Source: Paraburkholderia kirstenboschensis (GTDB taxonomy: Bacteria; Pseudomonadota; Gammaproteobacteria; Burkholderiales; Burkholderiaceae). Taken from it: a DNA stretch of 35,623 nt. Location of the stretch: contig NZ_CAJHCR010000030.1 of NCBI RefSeq assembly GCF_904848585.1, forward strand, positions 1-35,623, written 5' to 3'. This document shows positions 8,623 through 16,467 of the stretch, piece after piece (the first letter of the stretch is position 1; every line of letters begins with the position of its first letter). Below the pieces are notes generated by a model. The model was given only the letters and a program-made list of their open reading frames with translations, was not told the DNA's origin and searched no databases. A program made the position numbers and the translations under genes.

Positions 8623-9459
8623 ATGACCGCAGAAGAGCGTTTGCGCGAAGGCGATCTCGACGGGTGCCTGAGTGAATTGCAAAGCCGGGTTCGCAAGGAG
8701 CCGTCGAAAGCCGCATATCGCGTCTTTCTGTTCCAGTTACTCGCGGTAACCGGGGCATGGGATCGTGCGCTCACGCAACTCAACGTAGCCGGCGAGCTTG
8801 ATGCCGCGGCGTTGCCCATGGTGCAAACCTATCGCGGAGCGCTGCAATGCGAGGCGCTGCGCGAGGCGGTTTTCAAAGGCGAGCGAGCGCCGCTAATTTT
8901 CGGCGAGCCGACCGGCTGGCTCGCGCTACTACTCGAAGCATTACGGTTCGATGCCGCCGGCGACACCCGCGCGGCGGCCGCCGCGCGCGCGCAGGCGTTC
9001 GACGAGGCGCCCGCTACAGCCGGGACATTGAACGGCGAGCCATTCGCGTGGCTCGCGGACGCGGACAACCGGCTCGGCCCCACGCTGGAAACCATATTGA
9101 ACGGCCGTTATTACTGGATTCCGTTTGCCCGCATCAAACGCATCGAAATCGAGCCGCCATCTGACCTGCGCGATCGCGTCTGGATGCCGGCCGTCTTCAC
9201 GTGGGCCAACGACGGCCAGGCAGCCGGCCTCATTCCGGCTCGCTACCCAGGCACGCTCGCAGAAAAGAATCCTTCGTTGTGGCTCGCGCATTTGACCGAA
9301 TGGGCCAGTGACGATACAGCGGCTCCGCATCCCGTGGGGCAGCGCATGTTCACCTCGGATGTCAACGACTATGCGTTATTCGACGTGCGCACCATCGAAC
9401 TGACGAGTGGCGACATGCATCCGGAAGAGGGCGGCGCGGCCGTGCCGAACCATGGCTGA
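8623..9459 (+). CDS. tagJ: TagJ (ImpE/SciE family), T6SS accessory sheath protein
   Basis: 278 residues matching the ImpE family, in which TagJ binds the N-terminal helix of TssB and is linked with TssE/ClpV. The N-terminal half has TPR-like helices (LREGDLDGCLSELQSRVRKE, in pieces LREGDLDGCLSEL and QSRVRKEPSKAAYRV). The C-terminal half holds the family core FAWLADADNRLGPTLE, then RYYWIPFARIKRIEIEPP and WMPAVFTW. It overlaps the tssE start by 8 bp (ATG 9452 inside the tagJ tail), which suggests translational coupling. The gene itself is intact. Confidence 0.92.
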   Translation: MTAEERLREGDLDGCLSELQSRVRKEPSKAAYRVFLFQLLAVTGAWDRALTQLNVAGELDAAALPMVQTYRGALQCEALREAVFKGERAPLIFGEPTGWLALLLEALRFDAAGDTRAAAAARAQAFDEAPATAGTLNGEPFAWLADADNRLGPTLETILNGRYYWIPFARIKRIEIEPPSDLRDRVWMPAVFTWANDGQAAGLIPARYPGTLAEKNPSLWLAHLTEWASDDTAAPHPVGQRMFTSDVNDYALFDVRTIELTSGDMHPEEGGAAVPNHG

Positions 9460-9541
9460 GCTTACCGCCCGGGACCGCCTGCAGCCTTCGCTGCTGGACC
9501 GGCTGACCGACCTCGAGCCCGAGAAGAAAGTGGAGCCGCGA
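9452..9541 (+). pseudogene. tssE: TssE, T6SS baseplate (gp25-like), first ~30 codons only
   Basis: The start overlaps tagJ and reads MAELTARDRLQPSLLDRL, then TDLEPEKKVEPR, the conserved N-terminus of TssE. After about residue 31 the similarity stops and sequence resembling a transposase begins. The gp25-like wedge domain, needed for baseplate assembly, is absent, as are tssF, tssG, tssH and the membrane complex genes that normally follow. Unless a second copy exists elsewhere, this apparatus cannot assemble. Confidence 0.8.
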
Positions 9542-10196
9542 GCGATTGCCGATGCCGGCCAGCGTCTGCGCGCCGGACAGAAGGCCGCCTGGGCGACACG
9601 CCCTGCCATGGCGATGTGTTCATCCAGCACGATCGCGAGACACTCGCCAACACGCTGGCCACCTCGCCCGGGGCGCTGGCAACGGTGCGAGAAGTTGGAA
9701 GCCTCGCCCGGCAATGCACACTCACGCAAGCGCGACAGCAGCTGCGCCACTGATCTCAAGCGCGCCCGTCAGGCTGAAGCCAAGGCGCATCAGCTAGCCG
9801 GCGACATCCGCACGCGCACTCAATTGTTCAGTCATGACATCCTGGCGCTGGCGGGACCGGTACTGGCCAATGGTGGATGCTGTTCGACTTCGTGGTCGAT
9901 GAGTTGCGACGGCATGAACTCGTGGATCCGCACCTCTTCCGCCCGGTGCGCGTCGCGCTGCAGAATCAGCCCGATGACCTGTTGGCGTGCGCCGGCGTGC
10001 TCGATGCAAAACGCGCCGCGATCGTGCATGCCTCGGACGTGCCCGGCGAGCTGGTGCGCGCCGCGTGCGTGCTGCATCGCAAACTGACCGCTTTGCCTGT
10101 GTTCTGGCAAGGCTGGCGCCGGCTGCGATCAGAACCGGGCGGCCAGTTCCACGCCGTCTTCAGGCCGTCGCGAAGGTCATGCAACACACGCCGCGC
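9542..10196 (+). pseudogene. Degraded transposase (ISNCY-like), several frameshifts
   Basis: In changing frames the plus strand reads GDVFIQHDRETLANTL, then TLTQARQQL, then LFDFVVDELRRHELVDP, VALQNQPDDLLACAGVLD, VFWQGWRRL and AVAKVMQHTPRA. This order resembles a transposase group I remember as ISNCY-type, whose next motif would be the VENLNSRLRNY region; that part is missing. At least three frame changes are needed. It begins where tssE breaks, so the insertion or a later deletion removed the rest of tssE. Family naming is from memory and moderate. Confidence 0.55.
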
Positions 10197-10290
10197 GCGG
10201 CAGTTTGCTGGTGACGCGGCGTCAGCGGTTTCTGAGCGAGATGGAAAGCGTCGTGCCGTGTGCCCGATCGCGGCGATTGCGCCGTTGACA
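10197..10290 (+). pseudogene. IS5-family transposase N-terminal scrap
   Basis: About 30 codons read VTRRQRFLSEMESVVPCAR and then, in another frame, PIAAIAPLT. This matches the start of IS5-family transposases (FLAEMERVVPW followed by LxALIxP). Nothing else of the element follows. Confidence 0.45.
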
Positions 10291-10690
10291 CAAAAAGATT
10301 ATCGATCTCGCTCCCCTAGTTGCTTTAAAAAACCGGCAGGCTGTTTCGTTTTCCAAACGGAATTACCAACTTTGTATGCGCAACCCGAAAGTGGCCGTCG
10401 ATGTCCAAACGCAGAGCTCCTGAAATTCGCTTAGCTGCGGCGCGCACGACGCAACGCTCCAGCGGTTGACCTGAACCTAAGAGATCGACGAGACCTGTCA
10501 TCGGGCAGTAAATGGATTCTTCATCCCCTCGCTGCAGCGGCCTGTACTCACCAGTCTTTGGGAGGTCCAATGCGCAGAGGGAATTCTGCCGCGCTGTACG
10601 CGGTCTACGATCGACGCCGCGGTCGGTGATGCGGTCGACCTCGGTGAACACTCGAACGGCCCATTGACACGCCAATTGAAGGGAGTCGAG
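10291..10690. other. Intergenic, 400 bp, no recognised gene
   Basis: It follows the transposase scraps and precedes the caspase-like gene. Open frames on both strands show no domain I recognise. The promoter of the downstream pair presumably lies in the last part; a Shine-Dalgarno AAGGGAG is at about 10678-10684. Confidence 0.4.
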
Positions 10691-11290
10691 ATGGCAGCAA
10701 CCAACGTGATCATCATCGTTCCATCACAGGGCAAAGACGTGGGTGCGTTCTTGGCGGTCGGGCAGGCCTTGGTGCGAAAGGTCTACGGCGGGCGGGCCAA
10801 GGTGATCCGTACCAAGGTGACGATTTCCGACGCCGGTGCAACGACGGACGCCAGTGCAACAACGGTCAATTTCGAGACCGCCGACGGCGGCGCGTTTTCT
10901 TGGTCGGATGCGCATGACTTGCGCACCCTCATCACTATCAGCCATGGTTTTTCCGGAGACGGTCCGAACCTGGGATACGGCCTAGGCGACTCGCGCTTTC
11001 AAGTGTGGGCCAGGGACGAATCCGATGCTTCTGGTCTAAGCAAGGCGGCACAGAACTTCTGGGGCCGAGACGTGGGCAAGGCGCTCCTGAAGCCGGACGG
11101 TAAGGTCATCCTAGTCGGCTGCTTCATGGGGGCTGGTGATTACGCCCGCAATGTTGCCAAGGCCGCGAAGGTCAGCACGTATGGTTCAACGGGCTTGATT
11201 GGCGCTGGCAACGAACACACCACGTTGAAGTACGTCGGAGCCATCGAAAGGGGCCGCGTGCTGGCGCCCATGGTCGAGGCCAAGCCGTGA
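10691..11290 (+). CDS. Small clan CD (caspase-like) peptidase candidate
   Basis: Intact, 199 residues from ATG 10691, with AAGGGAG upstream. The N-terminus has a hydrophobic strand (MAATNVIIIVPSQGKD) with no signal peptide. A His-Gly motif (LITISHGFSGDGP, His85) and a Cys at the end of a hydrophobic strand (GKVILVGCFMGAG, Cys144) are 59 residues apart. That is the geometry and context of the clan CD dyad in caspases, gingipains and CHAT peptidases. I infer a small cysteine peptidase with no clear named family. The stop overlaps the next gene's GTG. Position after a T6SS cluster, lack of a signal peptide and a coupled partner suggest a toxin-partner pair, possibly T6SS-delivered, which is unproven. 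A non-peptidase caspase-fold protein is also possible. Confidence 0.6.
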   Translation: MAATNVIIIVPSQGKDVGAFLAVGQALVRKVYGGRAKVIRTKVTISDAGATTDASATTVNFETADGGAFSWSDAHDLRTLITISHGFSGDGPNLGYGLGDSRFQVWARDESDASGLSKAAQNFWGRDVGKALLKPDGKVILVGCFMGAGDYARNVAKAAKVSTYGSTGLIGAGNEHTTLKYVGAIERGRVLAPMVEAKP

Positions 11291-12063
11291 TTGTCTGGTA
11301 TGCACAATGGTGGCTCAGCAGCGCACCCCGCCTTGCAACGACGCTTGATCGAAGCGGTCGCACCGTCTCGCGGCCGGAACCCATTGGTGCTACATCTGCT
11401 CAGCGCGTGCTGACGTGCCTCTTTGCGGTGCTCTGTGCGCTCGCCAGCCGAGCCACGGCCGCCGAACCAAGCTCATTGTGCTGGCGTGACTTTCCAATTG
11501 CGGCCACTGCGATGCATTACGAATTGGCTTTGGCGACTGGGCCGATCGTCCCAGACAGCGTTCTAATTCGCGGCAAGCTCATCAGGCTAGGAGCCGCCGA
11601 GAGCCGTATCGCCGACACCCTCGGCCAGGGCGCCACGGTTGTTGAAGACTGGCAACCCCGCGATGTGCAGCAACAGTGCGAATATTTGCTCGAACTGCTC
11701 CGCCTGCACCCCGACTCGATGCACCTCTACAAGCTCGGCGAGCTGAAGATGAGGAAGATGTCGGGATGGTTTCGTGTCTTGGAGTGGAGGCTGGACCGTA
11801 TTGGCACTCTGCGCGCATACACCTACAGGCCCGCTGGCGCGCGGCTCGACGCCACCTACCTCTATCAATTCACGCTGCTGTCTGCAGCGCCGGGCGAGAT
11901 TCGCCGCAAGCCAGGTGGCGCGTACATCATGATCAAGCCCAGGCCACCGCGCATCGAGTGGAACATCGATACCAATCGTCTCTCGATCGGCCTGTCGGAA
12001 GACCAGAGTCTGTATCGCAACTCATCAGACGCACGTTTGAACTCGTCGATCAGCGGTCGATAA
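11287..12063 (+). CDS. Unknown protein coupled to the caspase-like gene, probably exported
   Basis: 258 residues from GTG 11287, which overlaps the previous stop in a GTGA arrangement. A hydrophobic segment at residues 41-60 (VLTCLFAVLCALASRATAAE) resembles a signal peptide with an A-x-A cleavage site. If translation instead began at the in-frame GTG 11407, the product would be a standard secreted protein of 218 residues. The mature part has no domain I know; it is mixed alpha/beta with DVQQQCEYLLELLRLHP and a C-terminal strand region. The coupling suggests a partner or periplasmic immunity-type role for the upstream candidate peptidase, which is an inference from arrangement only. Confidence 0.6.
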   Translation: MIVWYAQWWLSSAPRLATTLDRSGRTVSRPEPIGATSAQRVLTCLFAVLCALASRATAAEPSSLCWRDFPIAATAMHYELALATGPIVPDSVLIRGKLIRLGAAESRIADTLGQGATVVEDWQPRDVQQQCEYLLELLRLHPDSMHLYKLGELKMRKMSGWFRVLEWRLDRIGTLRAYTYRPAGARLDATYLYQFTLLSAAPGEIRRKPGGAYIMIKPRPPRIEWNIDTNRLSIGLSEDQSLYRNSSDARLNSSISGR

Positions 12064-12403
12064 CCCCTCACCCTCTTCTCGGCGCATTGCGTCATCCGCC
12101 CTGCACTTCGGCGCCTTTCCCTTCAAGCGGACCAGTCGCTTATTGGCGAAGTGGCGGACGAAGTCGAGTGACGCGGGTTATTTTACCGCAGCGTGTCCAA
12201 TAACCCGAAAGCGCCGGACGTACCGGTGAAAACCCTTGGGAAGTTTCAGTACTTTTGTGTGCTTCCTCGCCTCGAATGTCTGAAAACCGTGTGTATCTTC
12301 AAAGCTTGATAAGGGTAGTTGTATTTGGTCATTGTGAGGCGCATGTCGACGGGGGATCCCCGCAAGCGTATGGCGAAGGGGCATTGGCCCCTTGTCCATA
12401 GCA
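12064..12403. other. Upstream region of the broken sigma-like paralogue
   Basis: No gene recognised. A 7-bp GC stem with a 4-base loop (AAGGGGC at 12376-12382, GCCCCTT at 12387-12393) lies just before the paralogue start, too close to be its own terminator. An open frame on the minus strand has no recognised domain. Confidence 0.35.
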
Positions 12404-13124
12404 ATGATGCACTGTCGGCTGAGCGCGTTGCCGGATCTCTGGCGGCGGCGCGCATCCCTCACGCAGGACGAAATGGCGCCCATCTATGCGATTGTGCACC
12501 GCGCGCTGAAAACGTATTTCCATTCGAGTTGCAGACTCTCGCCGAAGACAAGGGAGAGTTGGTCTCGCAATTCATCTATTTCAAGGTCTTCCGGTCGGAA
12601 GCCACGACGATCTCGGTGGAAAGCTTTCCGGAAGATAGCGCACCCACGAATGGTTTTGCGGTTCGCGCATATTTCCGGCGGTATTTTATCGATTGTCTGC
12701 GACACGCAGGTCATCAGCGTACCCTGCCCTCAGACGACTCCGGCGCGATGATCGAAATCGAACAGCGGCGCGCCCCGCAAAACGATCCGATCCGCGCTGT
12801 GCTCATTCAGTATGATTTCGACGAACTGACGGTGCGCGAATCGGCGACACGGTTGATCTCAGGACTCGACGGCGCTGACCGCTTGCTACTTGCAGGCAGC
12901 TTGGGCGCGCTGTCGAATGTGCGAGGCGGCCTGTCGCGCATTGCCGAACGCTTTGAAATCGCTTCCTACCACTATCGCGCGCGCATGCTTGGCGTCACCC
13001 TAAAGAAGGGATCGGTTCCGACGGACTTTGCCACTACTAGCATCGGTCAATGGATCGAGCACACGCTCGGCATCGATATCACCTGGGCGAATCGCGGGCA
13101 ATCCTGCTTGCGCTTGAATCCTAG
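12404..13124 (+). pseudogene. Frameshifted paralogue of the sigma-like T6SS gene
   Basis: The product is clearly related to the protein encoded at 3340-4104. Shared landmarks are LWRRRASLTQDEMAPIYAIV (LWQRRASLSHDEMASIYTIV in the other), FELQTLAEDKGELVSQF, AYFRRYFIDCLRHA, LLLAGSLGALSN, the HTH-like GGLSRIAERFEIASYHYRAR and WIEHTLGIDI. The N-terminal 45 codons are in a different frame from the rest, with the shift near 12520. A second shift near 13095 moves the final AILLALES to another frame. It lies on the opposite strand from its intact copy. It marks a second, lost T6SS-type locus or a local duplication. Confidence 0.8.
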
Positions 13125-13209
13125 CCGAACAATCAGGTGCGCAAAACGATCTGAGTGGAGACATTCTTCGCGCATTTCCTCTGCAACGTTGAGGGACCGC
13201 GGCCTTGCC

Positions 13210-13302
13210 GGATCGGCTGGCAGCAGTAGATCGATGGTATTACCGGTCTTGTCGACAGCGCGATACAAGTACATCCATTGACCCTTGACCTTGATATAGG
13301 TC
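13210..13302 (-). pseudogene. IS6-family transposase internal scrap
   Basis: The minus strand reads TYIKVKGQWMYLYRAVDK then TGNTIDLLL, the segment around the first catalytic Asp of IS6/IS26-like DDE transposases. The Asp codon itself is replaced by a stop context. No termini are present and similarity stops after about 30 codons. Confidence 0.7.
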
Positions 13303-13398
13303 TATCGATGGGTCAGCTCTTGCCGATCAGTCGCTTGTGGTGACGAAACGCCTTTACCGATACTGCAATCCACCCAAATTAAGAAAAGGGATCTTTTT

Positions 13399-14638
13399 TC
13401 AGCAAGGTTTTTGCGTCATGGTTTTGTGAGATTTGGAGCGAGGTTTGCGTGGCTTTGAGATTCCTGGCCGATGACGGAAGGTATGGCGTGCGATGAAAGC
13501 CAGGGCATCGGCCAGCGAGCTCGCCGCGGCGATGCCGACCAACAGGGATGACAACAGAGGTTTGAGCACGGAATGCACGTAAGCGCGGTTGATGCGTCGA
13601 TCGGGCGGCAATTCATGGCAGGCGTGGGCGGTCAGGGTGGTCAATGCCTGCAGGTTGTTGCACAGCACCCTAGCGGCGAGATCCTGTACCACCGCGCGTT
13701 GTGACAGCCCGGAAACATGTTCGAGATCGAAGCGGTGTTTGAGGCGCTTAAACGCTTCTTCTATTCGCCAGCGCTGATGTCAGTGATGACCAAACTGGCT
13801 GGCCGGATACCGCGGCGCGCTATCGAGTAAATTGGTCATCAGGAGGCGTACCTTGCTGGTGGATGCCCCGTGACGCACCAGGCGCACGGTGATTGGCATG
13901 GCAGGACATTCATAGTCGAGCGCGTCGCGAAGATCCGGTGCGCGCAGGGTGACGATTTCCTCGTCGAGTCGGGAGCGCAGAAACTGACGCACGCAAGCAA
14001 AGCCCCCATTGCCGGATTGCTCGACGCGTATGCAAAAAGGGATGCCGCGCTGACCCAGGACGGCAGGCAGCTACCGGCAGGGATAGCCCCGATCGAGCGC
14101 AGGAGGTCATTGCTGAAGGGACGATCCAGGTGCTCGAACGGCATTTGACGCTCGTTCTCATTCACGCTATCCAAGGAAGCGGCGAGCATCTGTTCAGCGC
14201 CAAGCAGGAAGAGTCCGAACACAAGCTGGTCGGGCAGCGCGGCACATAACCATTGCGCCCGGCGTGTTCGAGCAGCCGGTCATTGAGCGCCGGAATGGCG
14301 GTAGTGGAGAGTTTGGCGCGCGCCTGTGCGAACGCTTGCGCGGATACCTTGCGCAGCAATTAGGCCTGTTGCTGCAGATGGGCGAAGAACTCGTCCAGTT
14401 CGGTCTCGACGCTCTTGCGCATGCCCGTGAGCATCAGGGCGATCAATGCCGACAAGGACAATTTGCGACGACGTCGGAACGCCGTGGGATGCTCGGGATC
14501 GCAAGCAAGGTGACGAAACTGTTCAGTCTGAGTATATGCGGCGAGATCGGCAAACAGAGTGGGCACAACATGGGGCCAACGAAGATCAAGAAGATCCTCA
14601 TTGGCCGCAGCCCGAAGTTGGCTTCGCGTCAAGTGCAT
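13399..14638 (-). pseudogene. IS4-family transposase, nonsense and frameshift mutations
   Basis: The minus strand carries almost a complete IS4-type transposase in pieces. The N-terminus is MHLTRSQLRAAANEDLLD and ends at an in-frame TAA near 14360. The same frame goes on with LLRKVSAQAFAQARAKLS and LLEHAGRNGYVPR. After a shift come FGLFLLGAEQMLAASLDS and HLDRPFSNDLL. After another come VRQFLRSRLDEEIVTLRAP and VRLLMTNLLDS. The tail is VVQDLAARVLCNNLQAL and HTFRHRPGISKPRKPRSK. At least one stop and three frameshifts inactivate it. It interrupts the region between the sigma-like paralogue and the Slam operon and probably truncated the gene ending at 14878. Confidence 0.88.
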
Positions 14639-14692
14639 TTTTAACTCGATTGGGTTCCGGCGCGGCAGACGCGCTTAACTTGGGTGGATTGA

Positions 14693-14878
14693 CGTCGAAC
14701 TGGGTGCACGCATTGGATTTTCGATCTGCACGGCTCGGGCAATGTCGGCCAATTTCCAGACTCCGCCGACACGCTGTTGAAAAACACGCAAGGTAATTCG
14801 TCCTGTACGGATAAGACTTACGCATCGCTCGTTAGCTTGCTCAAAAAATTCCGACGATTTCCTGGGAGATTGGCGTGA
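14693..14878 (+). pseudogene. C-terminal fragment of the gene preceding the Slam-like gene
   Basis: An open stretch of about 60 codons with protein-like composition (IFDLHGSGNVGQFPDS, then ADTLLKNTQGNSSCTDKTY and ASLVSLLKK) has no start of its own. It follows the IS4 remnant and ends in a TGA that overlaps the GTG of the next gene (14875-14878). That overlap is typical of a coupled operon. I read it as the tail of a first operon gene removed by the IS4 event. I do not recognise the family; chance is not excluded. Confidence 0.4.
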
Positions 14879-16371
14879 AAACTCGACCCCAACGGACCGA
14901 CAGATCGGGCTGGTCGGATGCACCCACTACCACAAATCGACAAACGCGAGTCGGCGCGGTTTTAATCGTTTTAAATCATCCATTGATCGCGGCGATCGTC
15001 ACTATGGCGCCGCTTGCCACAAATGCCGCGACAGCAATGGCGGCGACCGAAACGGAGCCAGCATTGTCATCGTCGGAGGCTGCCGGTAAAGGCGAAGCGA
15101 ATGGAGCCGGCGGTGCGCGCGGCCATAGCCAGCAGTATCGCGACGCGTTCAGCGCAATGATTGCGGACCCCGCGAACGCAGAACGGTCCTTCGAATTTGC
15201 TCGCGCGGCGGTGTCGGACGACGACATACGCGGTGCAATTGCCGCTCTCGAACGGATTTTGAAAATCAACCCCGGGCTCGCGAACATACGGCTGCAACTG
15301 GGCGAGCTTTATCTGCGCGTCGGTGCAACGGACCTGGCTGCAACGTACTTGCGTCAGGCGCTGCTGGCTCCGGATATTCCGCCTCCTTTGCGCCAACGGG
15401 CACAGTCGCTGCTCGGTCAGGCGGAACGTTCGCAGAAGAAGAACTTCTTCTCGGGTACCGTCTATGCCGGGGGGCGTTACGACACCAACGCTAACGCCGG
15501 CCCGTCGTCGCCCGAAGTGAGGGTACTCGGCCAGCAAGGCCAACTCAATCAGGCCGCACTGGGCCACAGCGACTGGTCGGGAGAAATCGGCGCGACGCTG
15601 AACTATACGTATGTATTCGACAGCCAGGCGGGCAATGACCTGGAGGCTAATTTTTCGACGTATAACCGCCGCTACGTCGATACGCATCTTCTGAATCTCA
15701 ACAGCTTTGTCACCGACATTGGTCCACGTTTCTATCTTGGCGGTGTGCTCGATCCAAGTTGGTCGATCCGTCCATTCGTTTCCGCGACCTATATTTTTCT
15801 GAACAAGGAAACTTACATGGGCGGGTATGGCGGTGGCGTCAACATCAGGAAGCTTTTTTCCTCGGTTTCGTACGTTGATCTAACGCTTGAAAGCAGTTCT
15901 CAGCACTTTGAGGATCACGAAGAGTTTCCGGCCAATTCGAACCGGACCGGCCACTACACCGAACTGCGCACTAGCGTGAGTTATCAGCTTTTTCCGGCTA
16001 CACGCCTCTTTGCCGCGGCGAGTCTCGCGCAACGCAACTCCGATGCGGGCTTCGAATCATTCAAGGAACTTGGACTCGGCGCGGGCGTGACCCAGGTCTA
16101 TTCCTCTCCGTTCCATTTGACGGCGTATTCATGGAGTACGTCGTTCTATGTCGGCCTGCACCGCAGCGTGTACAACGATGCGGATCCATCGATCGACCCG
16201 TCCACCAAGCGGCAGGACAACCGGCTCGACCTGCTGCTGACGAACAACGTCCGCTTGACCGAGCGGCTGACGTTGACGGCGTCGGTCCAATACACCAACA
16301 ACAATTCGACGTTGCCAAACTTCAAGTATCACGATACGAGCGCGAGCCTCGGATTTGCGTGGAGTTTCTAG
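14875..16371 (+). CDS. Slam-like TPR plus outer-membrane beta-barrel protein
   Basis: 498 residues. A long basic N-terminus leads to a hydrophobic stretch (VLIVLNHPLIAAIVTMAPLA, about residues 28-47) that fits a signal peptide. Residues 85-190 form TPR-like helices (AIAALERILKINPGLANIR, LQLGELYLRVGATDLA). From about 195 to the end there are alternating amphipathic strands (FFSGTVYAGGRYDTNANAG, GATLNYTYVFD), finishing in LGFAWSF with a terminal Phe as needed for Bam insertion. TPR followed by a 14-strand-type barrel is the layout of Slam/DUF560 proteins, which move TbpB-like proteins to the surface. The next gene encodes a protein with a TbpB-like C-terminal barrel, a likely client. Start GTG follows CTGGGAGAT. 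A general TPR-porin is the alternative. Confidence 0.75.
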   Translation: MKTRPQRTDRSGWSDAPTTTNRQTRVGAVLIVLNHPLIAAIVTMAPLATNAATAMAATETEPALSSSEAAGKGEANGAGGARGHSQQYRDAFSAMIADPANAERSFEFARAAVSDDDIRGAIAALERILKINPGLANIRLQLGELYLRVGATDLAATYLRQALLAPDIPPPLRQRAQSLLGQAERSQKKNFFSGTVYAGGRYDTNANAGPSSPEVRVLGQQGQLNQAALGHSDWSGEIGATLNYTYVFDSQAGNDLEANFSTYNRRYVDTHLLNLNSFVTDIGPRFYLGGVLDPSWSIRPFVSATYIFLNKETYMGGYGGGVNIRKLFSSVSYVDLTLESSSQHFEDHEEFPANSNRTGHYTELRTSVSYQLFPATRLFAAASLAQRNSDAGFESFKELGLGAGVTQVYSSPFHLTAYSWSTSFYVGLHRSVYNDADPSIDPSTKRQDNRLDLLLTNNVRLTERLTLTASVQYTNNNSTLPNFKYHDTSASLGFAWSF

Positions 16372-16467
16372 ACGTTCAACGCGGGGGAGGGCGGGGATGG
16401 GTGGTGCGGGTTGTACGACCGGAGAGCGCTGCGAAGCGCGCATCCGACCGATTTCAAGGAGAGCATC

